From Amycolatopsis coloradensis (GTDB lineage Bacteria > Actinomycetota > Actinomycetes > Mycobacteriales > Pseudonocardiaceae), in the NCBI RefSeq assembly GCF_037997115.1, contig NZ_CP150484.1, positions 7,985,743 to 8,025,835 of the forward strand: a DNA stretch of 40,093 bases, written 5' to 3'. The translations under genes were made by a program, and so were the position numbers. The number at the start of each line of letters is the position of its first letter. Position 1 is the first letter of the stretch. The notes under the pieces were generated by a model that was not told the DNA's origin, did no database searches, and saw only the letters and a list, made by a program, of their open reading frames with translations. Positions 24,617-32,080 of the stretch are shown here, piece after piece.

Positions 24617-25420
24617 TCAGATCCGTTTGGCAACGCGAAACCCCTGAAACAGCCGGCCGCCGTGCGCCACGGCAGGAGCGGATCCGCGGAGGAGAACACG
24701 ATGAAGACCACGGTTATCCCTGCCGAGGTACACACCGACGGGGTCGATCGGGCCAGCACCGTTCGCATCGAGAGCGAAGAGTAGAAGATCACCAGGCTGA
24801 AGCAGGCTCTGTTCACGCGCCTCGGTCGAGATCACCACTCCTCCGGAGTCGGCTTTCACCATGGCGAGCGAGGCTTTCCGCGGCAACCCATAAACGAGTG
24901 TGATCAACCGGGAGCCGCTGATCTTCGAAGCATCCCCCGGCCAATGATGCCGAGCGGTGGCGAGCACGTCGGGACTCCGATCGGCGAGTGCGGCATCAAG
25001 CCAGCCGCGGAACCATCCGCTCCCTTCAGCACCCTCCTTCCACGGCTCCGGCAGGAGACGCACCCACGCTTCGCCTTTGACGACAGAAGCGCCAGACCGT
25101 GTTACCGGGAACTCCCGAGCGGGGCCGGCCAGGACAACGGTACGGGCGCCGTCGGTGAACGTCGCCACGACCGCACCCGCGTTGTTCCGTGCCACGGTCC
25201 GCGCCGGACGTGGCAAGCGTTCATAGCGATACTCGGCCACCGGGTAGGGACCGGCCATGATCCGGACCGCGAGGGCGTTCACCGGCGGGACCGTGGTCAC
25301 CGTCCGCACACCCGGTCCGAGGTGAATGGTCACCACGGACAAGACGACGACGGACAACCAGATCGCGATACGCAGGTTGCGGACCCACTTCTTCCGGGGC
25401 GAAATGCGGGATACTCGCAT
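24617..25420 (-). CDS. Membrane-anchored NlpC/P60-family protein with lost catalytic residues
   Basis: This 267-residue protein has one N-terminal transmembrane helix (about 17-36; IAIWLSVVVLSVVTI) and an external part. Its middle (GARTVVLAGPAREF, AWVRLLPEPW, WLDAALADRSPDVLATA) and end (LLQPGDLLLFALDANG, IDPVGVYLGRDNRGLHRV) match an actinobacterial NlpC/P60 subfamily. In that subfamily the first catalytic block reads DCSG and the His sits in DHVGIYLGRD. Here the corresponding stretches read SGSRLITLVYG and DPVGVYLGRD, so the catalytic Cys and His appear to be gone. A piece before the Cys region also seems to be missing. It should be a non-catalytic, perhaps binding, module. It follows PgsC by 19 bases. 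The start is the ATG at 25420, with GAGG nine bases before it. The family comparison is from memory. Confidence 0.72.
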   Translation of the reverse strand: MRVSRISPRKKWVRNLRIAIWLSVVVLSVVTIHLGPGVRTVTTVPPVNALAVRIMAGPYPVAEYRYERLPRPARTVARNNAGAVVATFTDGARTVVLAGPAREFPVTRSGASVVKGEAWVRLLPEPWKEGAEGSGWFRGWLDAALADRSPDVLATARHHWPGDASKISGSRLITLVYGLPRKASLAMVKADSGGVVISTEAREQSLLQPGDLLLFALDANGAGPIDPVGVYLGRDNRGLHRVLLRGSAPAVAHGGRLFQGFRVAKRI

Positions 25421-25439
25421 GGGGCAGATCCTCTGCTTG

Positions 25440-25916
25440 TCAGACTGTGGAGACGAAACCGGCGAGAACGCCGCTTGCCAGGACCGCACCGGTGACCAGG
25501 CTGACCGTCGCCGTCGCCAGCATGGTGGCGACGGGTGGCTGGCGGATCAGCTGGTAGGCGATCAGTCCCGGCACCACGAAGCCCAGCGTTTGATGGGCGA
25601 ACAGCAGTGGGTAGTCGTGCTGCAGGACCAGGAAGAGCGTGCTCTGGAGCAAGACGGCGAGCAGGACGATGGCCGAGAAGAGGCGCTTTCCGTACAAGAT
25701 GGTGAGCCGTTGCAGCCCCTTCGACCCCGCATAGGTGAACACGGTCATCGCTACTACGATCGCGGCACGCCGGTAGTCCTCCACAAGCGTCAGCGCGAGC
25801 CAGCCCGGACTGATCATTCCACCGGGCGACAGATTGGTGAGCAGTACACAGGCCAGCGCCAGCACGAGGCCGATGGCCAATCCGAGTGTCGCGACGCCTG
25901 GCAACAAGGTTCCCAT
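25440..25916 (-). CDS. pgsC: PgsC/CapC-like membrane subunit of a poly-gamma-glutamate synthase
   Basis: This 158-residue protein is almost entirely membrane-embedded, with about five helices (GVATLGLAIGLVLALACVLL, IVVAMTVFTYAG, AIVLLAVLLQSTLFLVL, ATVSLVTGAVLASGV). It has the conserved region LSPGGMISPGWLALTL, which together with its length is typical of PgsC/CapC. In Bacillus, PgsC works with the PgsB ligase and a PgsA-like protein to make and export poly-gamma-glutamate. It follows the PgsB gene with only 3 bases between them. No PgsA-type metallophosphatase gene is present in the window; a degenerate NlpC/P60 protein takes the next position instead. Confidence 0.88.
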   Translation of the reverse strand: MGTLLPGVATLGLAIGLVLALACVLLTNLSPGGMISPGWLALTLVEDYRRAAIVVAMTVFTYAGSKGLQRLTILYGKRLFSAIVLLAVLLQSTLFLVLQHDYPLLFAHQTLGFVVPGLIAYQLIRQPPVATMLATATVSLVTGAVLASGVLAGFVSTV

Positions 25917-25919
25917 CGG

Positions 25920-27143
25920 TTACGATCCCTCCCTTCCTCGTTCCGCGGTCCAGACAACGGCGTCGGCCGTTATCCGCTCCAGAGCCTGCAGCTCGCCCAG
26001 GAGTCGCTCTCCCTGGCCGTGGATGCTGCCGATCGCGACGACTGACGCCTCACCCTCGATCCCGTCGACGACTCCGTCGAGAAGCTCGGATGAGCTGCGA
26101 CGACCGCCGAGATCGCATACCCTGCCCTGCCATTGGCTTGGAATGGCACTTCTCGCGCTCCGTGTCGGCTCACCGATCAGGATCACTCGCTCCGGGTCGA
26201 GCCGCGGGATCAGTGATCCTATTTGGCGATTACGCTCGATCCGGTCGGGGCGGCATCCGATCACCACATGCAGCGGGCGGGTGATGAGCTTCTCGGACAT
26301 GAGCTCCTCGATGTTCATCAACGTGGATTCCGGATCGTTGACGGCGAGGAGATTGGCGAATCTCAGCTGCTTCCCGCGCACCCGGAACCGATCGACACTC
26401 AGCGCTCCCGGGTCGGGTGGCGCGGACCACATACCGCGCAACGCCGCCCCGCGATCGACCCCCAGGAGCGCCGCGACGGCCAAGGCTATGGCGACGTTCT
26501 CCTTGAAAGTGATCCAGCCGAAACCCTTCATGTCCTCATCCGTCACGGTCTCCGGATCGATCACGACGAGCTCGCAGTTTCGCCGAGCCGCCTCCTGCTT
26601 CAGCACTGAAAGCCGTTCTCGCTCGGCGGTGACGCAAATCCCTCCCTTCGGCATCGACCTGCTGAGCGAGCAGGCGATATCGTCGATCGTGGGGCCCATT
26701 TCCTCGACGTGGTCCAGGCGGACATTGGAAATGACGCCGATTGTCGAGGAGATCAGCTTGGTCTGGTTGATCTCCTGCAACTCCGGCATCACAGCCATGC
26801 ACTCGACGACCAAGGCATCGGGCGAGTAGGCGACGGCGCGGCGCACCACACCGACCTGCTCGATGACATTGGCGATGCCGAATTTCCGGTAAACCGGTTC
26901 TTCATGCGCGTCCGGATGAACGAACCGGGCAGCGGTTCCTGTCGTCTTGGCGACGGTCACCAGATCGCCACCTCGCAGCGCACCCGCGCACAACCGGGTT
27001 ATCGAGCTCTTCCCGCGAGTGCCGTTGACCAGCACTCTCGTCGGAATGGACCGGAGATTGGCGTGGTGACGGCGCTGTTCGAGGATGCCGGCCGTCAGCG
27101 CAAGGACACAGAAGACTACATATACGACGTAACAGAAAAGCAC
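25920..27143 (-). CDS. pgsB: PgsB/CapB-like poly-gamma-glutamate ligase
   Basis: This 407-residue protein belongs to the Mur-ligase-related amide ligases. An N-terminal membrane helix (LFCYVVYVVFCVLALTAG) precedes the P-loop VNGTRGKSSITRL (about 40-47) and VAKTTGTAARF. The Mur-type middle follows, with VECMAVMPELQEINQTKLI, GVISNVRLDHVEEMG and a later VIGCRPDRIERN. It uses ATP to join glutamate gamma-carboxyl groups to the amino end of a growing chain. The start is the GTG at 27143, whose first base falls just past the stop of the sensor gene; an ATG at 27188 inside that gene is less likely. Its presence with PgsC points to a surface or released polyglutamate, or a related amide-linked product. 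The true substrate is not known. Confidence 0.9.
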   Translation of the reverse strand: MLFCYVVYVVFCVLALTAGILEQRRHHANLRSIPTRVLVNGTRGKSSITRLCAGALRGGDLVTVAKTTGTAARFVHPDAHEEPVYRKFGIANVIEQVGVVRRAVAYSPDALVVECMAVMPELQEINQTKLISSTIGVISNVRLDHVEEMGPTIDDIACSLSRSMPKGGICVTAERERLSVLKQEAARRNCELVVIDPETVTDEDMKGFGWITFKENVAIALAVAALLGVDRGAALRGMWSAPPDPGALSVDRFRVRGKQLRFANLLAVNDPESTLMNIEELMSEKLITRPLHVVIGCRPDRIERNRQIGSLIPRLDPERVILIGEPTRSARSAIPSQWQGRVCDLGGRRSSSELLDGVVDGIEGEASVVAIGSIHGQGERLLGELQALERITADAVVWTAERGREGS

Positions 27144-27144
27144 A

Positions 27145-29277
27145 TCAGCTCTCTCGCCGGGCAAGCTCTTTCCGATACTCGGAATCACTCGCTGTTTTCC
27201 TGCAGATCTCGAGGCATAAGGTGATCGTGCCGATCTGGTCTTGTCTCACCGGGTGGATCCCGGATACGTGGTCGCCGGATGCCAACCGCTCCGCGAGCGT
27301 CGCCGTCCGCCGCAACTGCCGTACGACGATGAACTCATGCCAACCGAAGTTCAGCAGAGCGATGACGAGACCGATGAGACCGGCCGAGAGAGCGCGCCGG
27401 CTCACTTCGTTTTCCGGAAGTCCTAGCGTGGCGGTGCCTTGTTCGGAGATCACACTCCATTGCAGGGTGCCCGCCGGTCCCGGTGCGCCGATCGCGGCCG
27501 AGGCGATCACCGACTCACCGCCCCGGGATCGCCCTATCTCCGCGCGAGGCCGCCCCGCGAGTGCCTCACTCGCGCTTCGTCGGAGAGAGTCCTCGGACAG
27601 CGTATGGAACGCGAGATACCCCTCGGTGTCGGCGATCGTCCGGAAACCGGGATCGACGACCCGGACTCGACCGGCGCGCTGGTGCAATAGTTCCGAAAGG
27701 TGCTCCACATCGAACTCGGCGACGACGCCATGGCGGGCATCCGGCAGTTCCGCGTACGCGAAGATCACTGGGAGGCTTCCGGCGGTGTTGTACTGACGTA
27801 CACCTTCGCCGGAAGGCAGCCGGGCTTCGGCCCGCAGTGGCGGCCGCCCGGTCCGGGCGCCGATCCGGCCCGCCGAATCCACTACATAGATACTCCGGTA
27901 CCTGGCCTCCCTGGCGATCAGGCGCTCCATGAGTGGGAGTACCGAATCAGTGTCCTTGTTCCCGTTGGTCCTCGCCAAGAGTTTCAAGTCCGCGACCGCT
28001 CCGTTCAGGCTGCGGCGGACCGTGTCCGCGATACGCGAAACCTCCATTCCCCGTTCACGCACGACGAGTTCCGGCACCCTGGGTGCCGCGCCACCGGCGG
28101 CCACCAGCACAGAGCACGACCAGGCCAGCATGGTCGCCGCGGCGCCGACGATCGTCAGTCGTGCCGACGGCACCCACCACCGCGGGCGTCGTCCGGGTTC
28201 CGCCGCACAACTGAGTTGCTCCAGCACCGCGGCGATCCGGCGCACCTCACGCACTTCCAAGCCACGCGACTTCGGCGCGCCGGCCCCGGAGGCGACCGTC
28301 AGCGCGCCGGTTCGCAGCCGGTGAACCGGAACGACAATGGTCCTGCGTACCAGTACGAAGCCGAAGACCGCCACGACCACCAGGCTGACAACGGTCACCG
28401 GGTGGCGATCTGTCTGCGTGTGCCCTTCCACCGGCACGTGGGCCATCGATACGAGCGAGAGTCTCCACGCCCCGGATAGACCGGCTACCGTCAGCGGCGC
28501 ATGGGCGACCACCAGCGCCTTCTCACGGACACCCTCCGGCCCTGTTCCGTTCCCGGCGACAAGGTCGACGGTGCTACCGGTACGTCCCCCCGCCGATTCG
28601 GCCGCGGCCTTGTTGATCAACCCCTGGCTGACTCGGGCATCCACGGCAGGAGCGGGCCCTCTCGAATCGAGGACGCGACCTTCGTCCGTGACCACCAGCA
28701 CGCTCTGTCCGAGTCCCGAGTCCAACGGAACCTCAGAGGTCACCAGGTCGGTGAACGCCACCAGGGTCCGCTGCTCGTTGCCGGCGAGCATCGGGACCGT
28801 CGCGACCATGACGACGCCCTTGCCCGTCGACGCCACAGGACGAACGCTCGCTTCCTTCGTGACTTCACTGTCGAGAGACGCGAAGGGCAGGGGTTCGCCG
28901 CGAGTGGCGAGCAATCGTCCCGTCGAGCTCTGCATGAGTGCCATCCCGCGCCATCGGGGATACACCTCACCCAGAGAACCGAGCAGGGCGTCCGGTTCCC
29001 GGCCCTGCTCCCTCTCGGACTGCGTCAGTCCGAACCGGAGTTCCATGACGGATTCCGCCACGGTCTTCGCCAAGGCGCCGGCAGTTGCCTCAGCGAAACG
29101 TTCTTGCGACTGCACGACGACATCGGGTACCGGTCTCGCCGACGGAGAATCGAGAAGCAGGACACAGGCGGCGAGCAACAAGGTCAGCACCAGAACTACG
29201 GCGGAAGGGGCACCGACGCCTCTGGGAAATCCTGCCTCGGCAAGGTGCTTCTCCAATCGGATTGTGCGCTTCCGCAC
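27145..29277 (-). CDS. Double-Cache membrane sensor protein without output domain
   Basis: This 710-residue protein has four membrane helices (about 26-42, 293-310, 374-394, 630-646). They enclose two extracytoplasmic parts of about 250 and 235 residues. Each part has Cache-like features: a long helix followed by YPRWRGMALMQSSTGRLL in the first and ARYRSIYVVDSAGRIGARTG in the second. A HAMP-like piece follows the last helix (QLRRTATLAERLASGDHV, then a helix to about 690). No kinase, cyclase or other signalling domain follows. It starts at a GTG behind GAGAGGAAA. The Pgs genes follow at once, so it probably senses an extracellular ligand and controls polymer synthesis or turnover through a protein contact. 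This role is inference. Confidence 0.75.
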   Translation of the reverse strand: MRKRTIRLEKHLAEAGFPRGVGAPSAVVLVLTLLLAACVLLLDSPSARPVPDVVVQSQERFAEATAGALAKTVAESVMELRFGLTQSEREQGREPDALLGSLGEVYPRWRGMALMQSSTGRLLATRGEPLPFASLDSEVTKEASVRPVASTGKGVVMVATVPMLAGNEQRTLVAFTDLVTSEVPLDSGLGQSVLVVTDEGRVLDSRGPAPAVDARVSQGLINKAAAESAGGRTGSTVDLVAGNGTGPEGVREKALVVAHAPLTVAGLSGAWRLSLVSMAHVPVEGHTQTDRHPVTVVSLVVVAVFGFVLVRRTIVVPVHRLRTGALTVASGAGAPKSRGLEVREVRRIAAVLEQLSCAAEPGRRPRWWVPSARLTIVGAAATMLAWSCSVLVAAGGAAPRVPELVVRERGMEVSRIADTVRRSLNGAVADLKLLARTNGNKDTDSVLPLMERLIAREARYRSIYVVDSAGRIGARTGRPPLRAEARLPSGEGVRQYNTAGSLPVIFAYAELPDARHGVVAEFDVEHLSELLHQRAGRVRVVDPGFRTIADTEGYLAFHTLSEDSLRRSASEALAGRPRAEIGRSRGGESVIASAAIGAPGPAGTLQWSVISEQGTATLGLPENEVSRRALSAGLIGLVIALLNFGWHEFIVVRQLRRTATLAERLASGDHVSGIHPVRQDQIGTITLCLEICRKTASDSEYRKELARRES

Positions 29278-29342
29278 GAATTGTTTCCTCTCGACCTGAG
29301 CGCGGCGGTTTCACCAGCCCTGCGCGATGAGGGCATCATTCC

Positions 29343-29365
29343 CCTTCACCGCCCGCCGGTGAAGG
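29343..29365 (-). terminator. Stem-loop after the DUF397 gene
   Basis: CCTTCACCG at 29343-29351 pairs exactly with 29357-29365 around the five-base loop CCCGC. It lies 65 bases past the DUF397 stop on the minus strand and before the double-Cache gene. It may separate the regulator pair from the operon below. There is no T run. Confidence 0.5.
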
Positions 29366-29430
29366 AGCCAGCCAGCTGGCCACCGGGCGCGGAGCCTCAC
29401 CTTGCCGGGCACCCGCAGGTCGCATCGAGC

Positions 29431-29628
29431 TCAAGGAAGTTTCAGAGTGTCGACCAAGGCCATCCATACCGCATTGGTGACTACCAGCGCCGGACCCGAA
29501 CGGTCTTTGGAGTCGCGTATCGCTACGTGCTTCTCCAACTCGGCAACCTCTACACAAGCACCTTCACCGACGCTTCGAAGCGGCTTCCGCCAGACCGCGT
29601 CCGGCGGAATGATGTTTCCCTGGTCCAC
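29431..29628 (-). CDS. DUF397-family small protein
   Basis: A 65-residue DUF397 protein: W-x-K at the start, GACVEVAELEKHVAIRDSKD in the middle and a final GPALVVTNAVWMALVDTL. The CVEVA and RDSKD motifs are the family signature. DUF397 proteins pair with Scr1-type regulators and often act as their small partners, as here. It begins at a GTG five bases after the regulator's stop, with AAGGAG in the overlap region, so it is coupled to that gene. In Streptomyces, pairs of this type affect development and antibiotic production. Confidence 0.9.
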   Translation of the reverse strand: MDQGNIIPPDAVWRKPLRSVGEGACVEVAELEKHVAIRDSKDRSGPALVVTNAVWMALVDTLKLP

Positions 29629-29633
29629 TCGCG

Positions 29634-30488
29634 CTACAACTCCTTAATGATCTTGCCGACGAAACTGGTGGTTTGCTCGGGAGACAGTGCCATCTCCCTC
29701 AGCCGCCCGAAAACACAGGTGTATCCCGCGATCTCACTCTCGCGCTCCATGTACAGACCACCCACAGGAGTCTCGACGTAGACGACGTCCGGATCGGACT
29801 CCTCGTGGAACTCCAACACCGTGAACGGTCCTACCATCGCCGGGTGTTCACCGGCCGCGATGGGCAGAACCTGCACGTTGACGTGCGGCAGTTCCGAAAT
29901 CTCCAGAAGGTGCGTGAGCTGGTCACGCATGACAGGCCTGCCGCCGACGGGCCGTCGCAAAGCCGCCTCACTATGCACCGCCCACAAGCTGATCGGGCGG
30001 CTGGAGTGCAGGCGTTCCTGGCGTTTCATGCGCAGCATCACCTGTCGGTCGACCTGGTCCTCCGTCCGGGGAACCACGGTCGCCGCCGTGACCGCACGGG
30101 CATACTCCTTGGTCTGCAAAAGCCCGGTGATCACTTCGCCTTCATATGTTCGACTCGTGGCGGCTTCAGCCTCCAACCCCACATAGGTCGCGAGCCACCC
30201 GGGTAACACGTCACCATAGCTGTGCCACCATCCCCGAACACGGGATTCTCTCGCGGCCTGGACAAGACGATCCGCTTCAACGCCTTGTACGCCGTACAAG
30301 TCCAGCATCAAGCGGACGTCACCTGGACTGATGCTGCCATGACCGTTCTCGATGCGCGAAATCTTCGAGTGCCGGCATCCGAGATATTCGGCGACTTCGC
30401 CGATCTTCTTGCCTGCCTTCTCCCGATGGCGACGCAGTTCGCTGTCCAAACGCCTACGACGGACAGTGGGGCTGTAATCAGCGGCCAA
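29634..30488 (-). CDS. Scr1-type helix-turn-helix regulator (XRE/DUF5753)
   Basis: This 284-residue protein has an N-terminal XRE helix-turn-helix (about 14-70; LRRHREKAGKKIGEVAEYLG, CRHSKISRIENGHGSISPGDVRLMLDLY, in parts). A large C-terminal DUF5753 domain follows (about 95-280; GLEAEAATSRTYEGEVITGLLQTKEYARAV, in parts, then VNVQVLPIAAGEHPAMVGPFTVLEF and the final SPEQTTSFVGKI). This is the Scr1 regulator type that pairs with a DUF397 partner, which follows directly. The start is a TTG at 30488, preceded by AAAGGAG; no better start is near. It lies just upstream of the double-Cache and polyglutamate genes and may control them, but the terminator-like stem between them argues for a separate unit. 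Confidence 0.9.
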   Translation of the reverse strand: MAADYSPTVRRRRLDSELRRHREKAGKKIGEVAEYLGCRHSKISRIENGHGSISPGDVRLMLDLYGVQGVEADRLVQAARESRVRGWWHSYGDVLPGWLATYVGLEAEAATSRTYEGEVITGLLQTKEYARAVTAATVVPRTEDQVDRQVMLRMKRQERLHSSRPISLWAVHSEAALRRPVGGRPVMRDQLTHLLEISELPHVNVQVLPIAAGEHPAMVGPFTVLEFHEESDPDVVYVETPVGGLYMERESEIAGYTCVFGRLREMALSPEQTTSFVGKIIKEL

Positions 30489-31151
30489 TTCTTACTCCTT
30501 TCATTGCGGGGTAGCTTCCACCACTTGTGCTGATTTGCGGTAGACCCAGACAGAGTAACGCCCCGACAACCCTGTCGGCGGATGTACAGCCGTGTACGTA
30601 CAGGCCAAGCTGTTCGCATGACCACTCCGGCAAAACCGCACGTGAAGGCCATGATACGGCCACACCGGCCAACATACATGAATGGGATTCACGACGCGGC
30701 ATCGTCCATCTGGGTGTAACCGGAATGGCGTACATTTCCAGAACATGAAAGATCGTCGCCAATCTTGCGGACCGCCCCGGAAATGATCCGGCGCGACTCA
30801 TGGCGCGGTAAAGGATCGATTTTTCTGGTGTCGGAATCTTTTGTCCGCTAGACCGATACCAGTGCCGCCGGACGGCGTGCGCGTCGCCTCCTCGAGCGCG
30901 CCGCCGTCCGGCATCCAGAGCGGCGGTGAGGCTGGGAACCCTCCCCGACATACCAGCCTCACCGCCCCCCCAACCGCGCGGAAACCACGCCCCGCCGCGA
31001 AACGCACGCGCCGAATGCGCATTACCGCCCTCCCGTCATCCGCATGGGAGGGCAGATCACCCCTGCCCGGTTTCCCGCCGCGCGCCATCGAGCACCGGCC
31101 GGAGACCGCGGTCGCCGGCTCTGCTAGTAGAAAAGAAAGCGGGTTCCAGAA
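30489..31151. other. Divergent intergenic region, 663 bp
   Basis: This region contains the promoters of the Scr1-type gene (leftward) and the gene at 31152 (rightward). No gene inside it is supported. The part from 30867 on carries three strong stem-loops, described separately. A short inverted repeat (CCGACA ... TGTCGG) lies near 30566-30582. Open frames across the region lack ribosome sites and recognisable motifs. Confidence 0.55.
30867..31053 (+). repeat. Cluster of three stem-loops upstream of an unknown gene
   Basis: Three perfect inverted repeats lie in a row. Stem 1 has 11-bp arms at 30867-30877 and 30902-30912. Stem 2 has 14-bp arms at 30922-30935 and 30953-30966 with a 17-base loop. 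Stem 3 has 8-bp arms at 31027-31034 and 31046-31053. They occupy the 280 bases before the gene at 31152. Stem 2 is followed by a C run rather than T, so these are not ordinary terminators. They could be a structured leader RNA, a small RNA gene, or a repeat element. Confidence 0.5.
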
Positions 31152-31634
31152 ATGCCCTCTCAAGGTGTTGCGGAAGCGGTCGTGCCCAGTTCACAGCTGG
31201 AACACATGCTGGCGACGGCCGACGCCTATCGGCGGTTCTACGGCTGGCCGACGAGTGTGGACCACACGACCGGACAGGTCGTGCTCACCGTGTCCGGCGA
31301 GGTGAGCGCGATCGTGGCGGCGAGGACACTCTGCGAGGACGCCCAAGCGTTGCTCGCCATCCGGATGCTCGCCGGACCCGTCGTCACCTTGCCTGGCGCG
31401 GATTGTGCCTTCCTCACTGGTCCTGCGTGCCATCTGAGCGAGGCAACGGTGACCGACCTCCAACGGCTCGGCGTTCGCCTGCAGTGCGAGGGGTCACTGA
31501 TCCCCTTGCCCCCGTCGAGAGCCGGCGACGACGCGGTGCGATGGCTGTGCGGGCCGAAGCCGACCCGGCCGCTTCCCCCGTGGACCGCGGTCATCGGAGC
31601 TCTCCGCGCCTCCTCGGCGATATGCCCCCTCTAG
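31152..31634 (+). CDS. Hypothetical protein, 160 residues
   Basis: I do not recognise this family with certainty. The protein has no signal peptide. It shows a short helix (LEHMLATADAYRRFYGWPTSV), a beta segment (GQVVLTVSGEVSAIVAA), a middle with MLAGPVVTLPGADCAFLTGPA and an end WTAVIGALRASS. The order YGWP then GPVV and FLTGPA resembles small actinobacterial proteins of unknown function that I have seen near regulators. The start is uncertain: the ATG at 31152 has a weak purine-rich upstream, and a GTG at 31182 would shorten it by 10 residues. The structured leader before it is noteworthy. Confidence 0.55.
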   Translation: MPSQGVAEAVVPSSQLEHMLATADAYRRFYGWPTSVDHTTGQVVLTVSGEVSAIVAARTLCEDAQALLAIRMLAGPVVTLPGADCAFLTGPACHLSEATVTDLQRLGVRLQCEGSLIPLPPSRAGDDAVRWLCGPKPTRPLPPWTAVIGALRASSAICPL

Positions 31635-31688
31635 TGCCACCCGAAGACGAGGTTCGATCCTTGCTCCAAGAAAGGAAGGGCTCCTGCT

Positions 31689-31991
31689 GTGTTCAACTAC
31701 ACCGCGACACTGTCAGCTGCGGAAAACTGGGTGAACCTGATCCCGCGGCGGCCGCTCTGGCACCATGCGGATGTCGAATGGGAGTTCGAACCGGTCATCC
31801 AGAGAGCCGCCGGAGTCCTGAAACTCACGCTGCGCGCGCCGGACAGACCGGCCAAGATCCGGGCCGTTCAGATCGCCGATGTCCGCGACACGGCCAACGC
31901 CGAGGGCTCGGTCATGGCGGTGCTGGACGACATCTACATGAAGATGTTCGAGATCTCCGGTATCCCGGCTCCTCCGATACCGGTCCGGTAG
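31689..31991 (+). CDS. Hypothetical protein, 100 residues
   Basis: This small protein starts at the GTG at 31689, behind GGAAGGG. It is unlike any family I recognise. It has a WVNLIPRRPLWHHADVEWEFEPV stretch in the first half, basic middle parts and a C-terminal helix with DDIYMKMFEISGIP, ending in PIPVR. There is no signal peptide or membrane helix. It lies 54 bases after the gene at 31152 and ends just before a strong terminator, so the two may form one transcript. Confidence 0.55.
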   Translation: MFNYTATLSAAENWVNLIPRRPLWHHADVEWEFEPVIQRAAGVLKLTLRAPDRPAKIRAVQIADVRDTANAEGSVMAVLDDIYMKMFEISGIPAPPIPVR

Positions 31992-32014
31992 GCCGGCCTC
32001 GCTAGCGCGCGCAA

Positions 32015-32053
32015 AGGGTCACCTCAGGGAACCTGCGTCCCTGAGGTGACCCT
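32015..32053. terminator. Bidirectional terminator, 16-bp perfect stem
   Basis: AGGGTCACCTCAGGGA at 32015-32030 and its exact complement at 32038-32053 enclose a seven-base loop. The stem lies between two convergent genes, the unknown protein (plus, ending 31991) and the 3D-domain lipoprotein (minus, ending 32081). It is well placed to stop both transcripts. Confidence 0.8.
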
Positions 32054-32080
32054 CACTGCACCCTGCGGCACACCTCATGG

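Noticed and set aside
28501..29781. Long plus-strand open frame across the sensor and DUF397 genes
   Set aside because: The product has no domain, and the frame is a shadow of the minus-strand genes.
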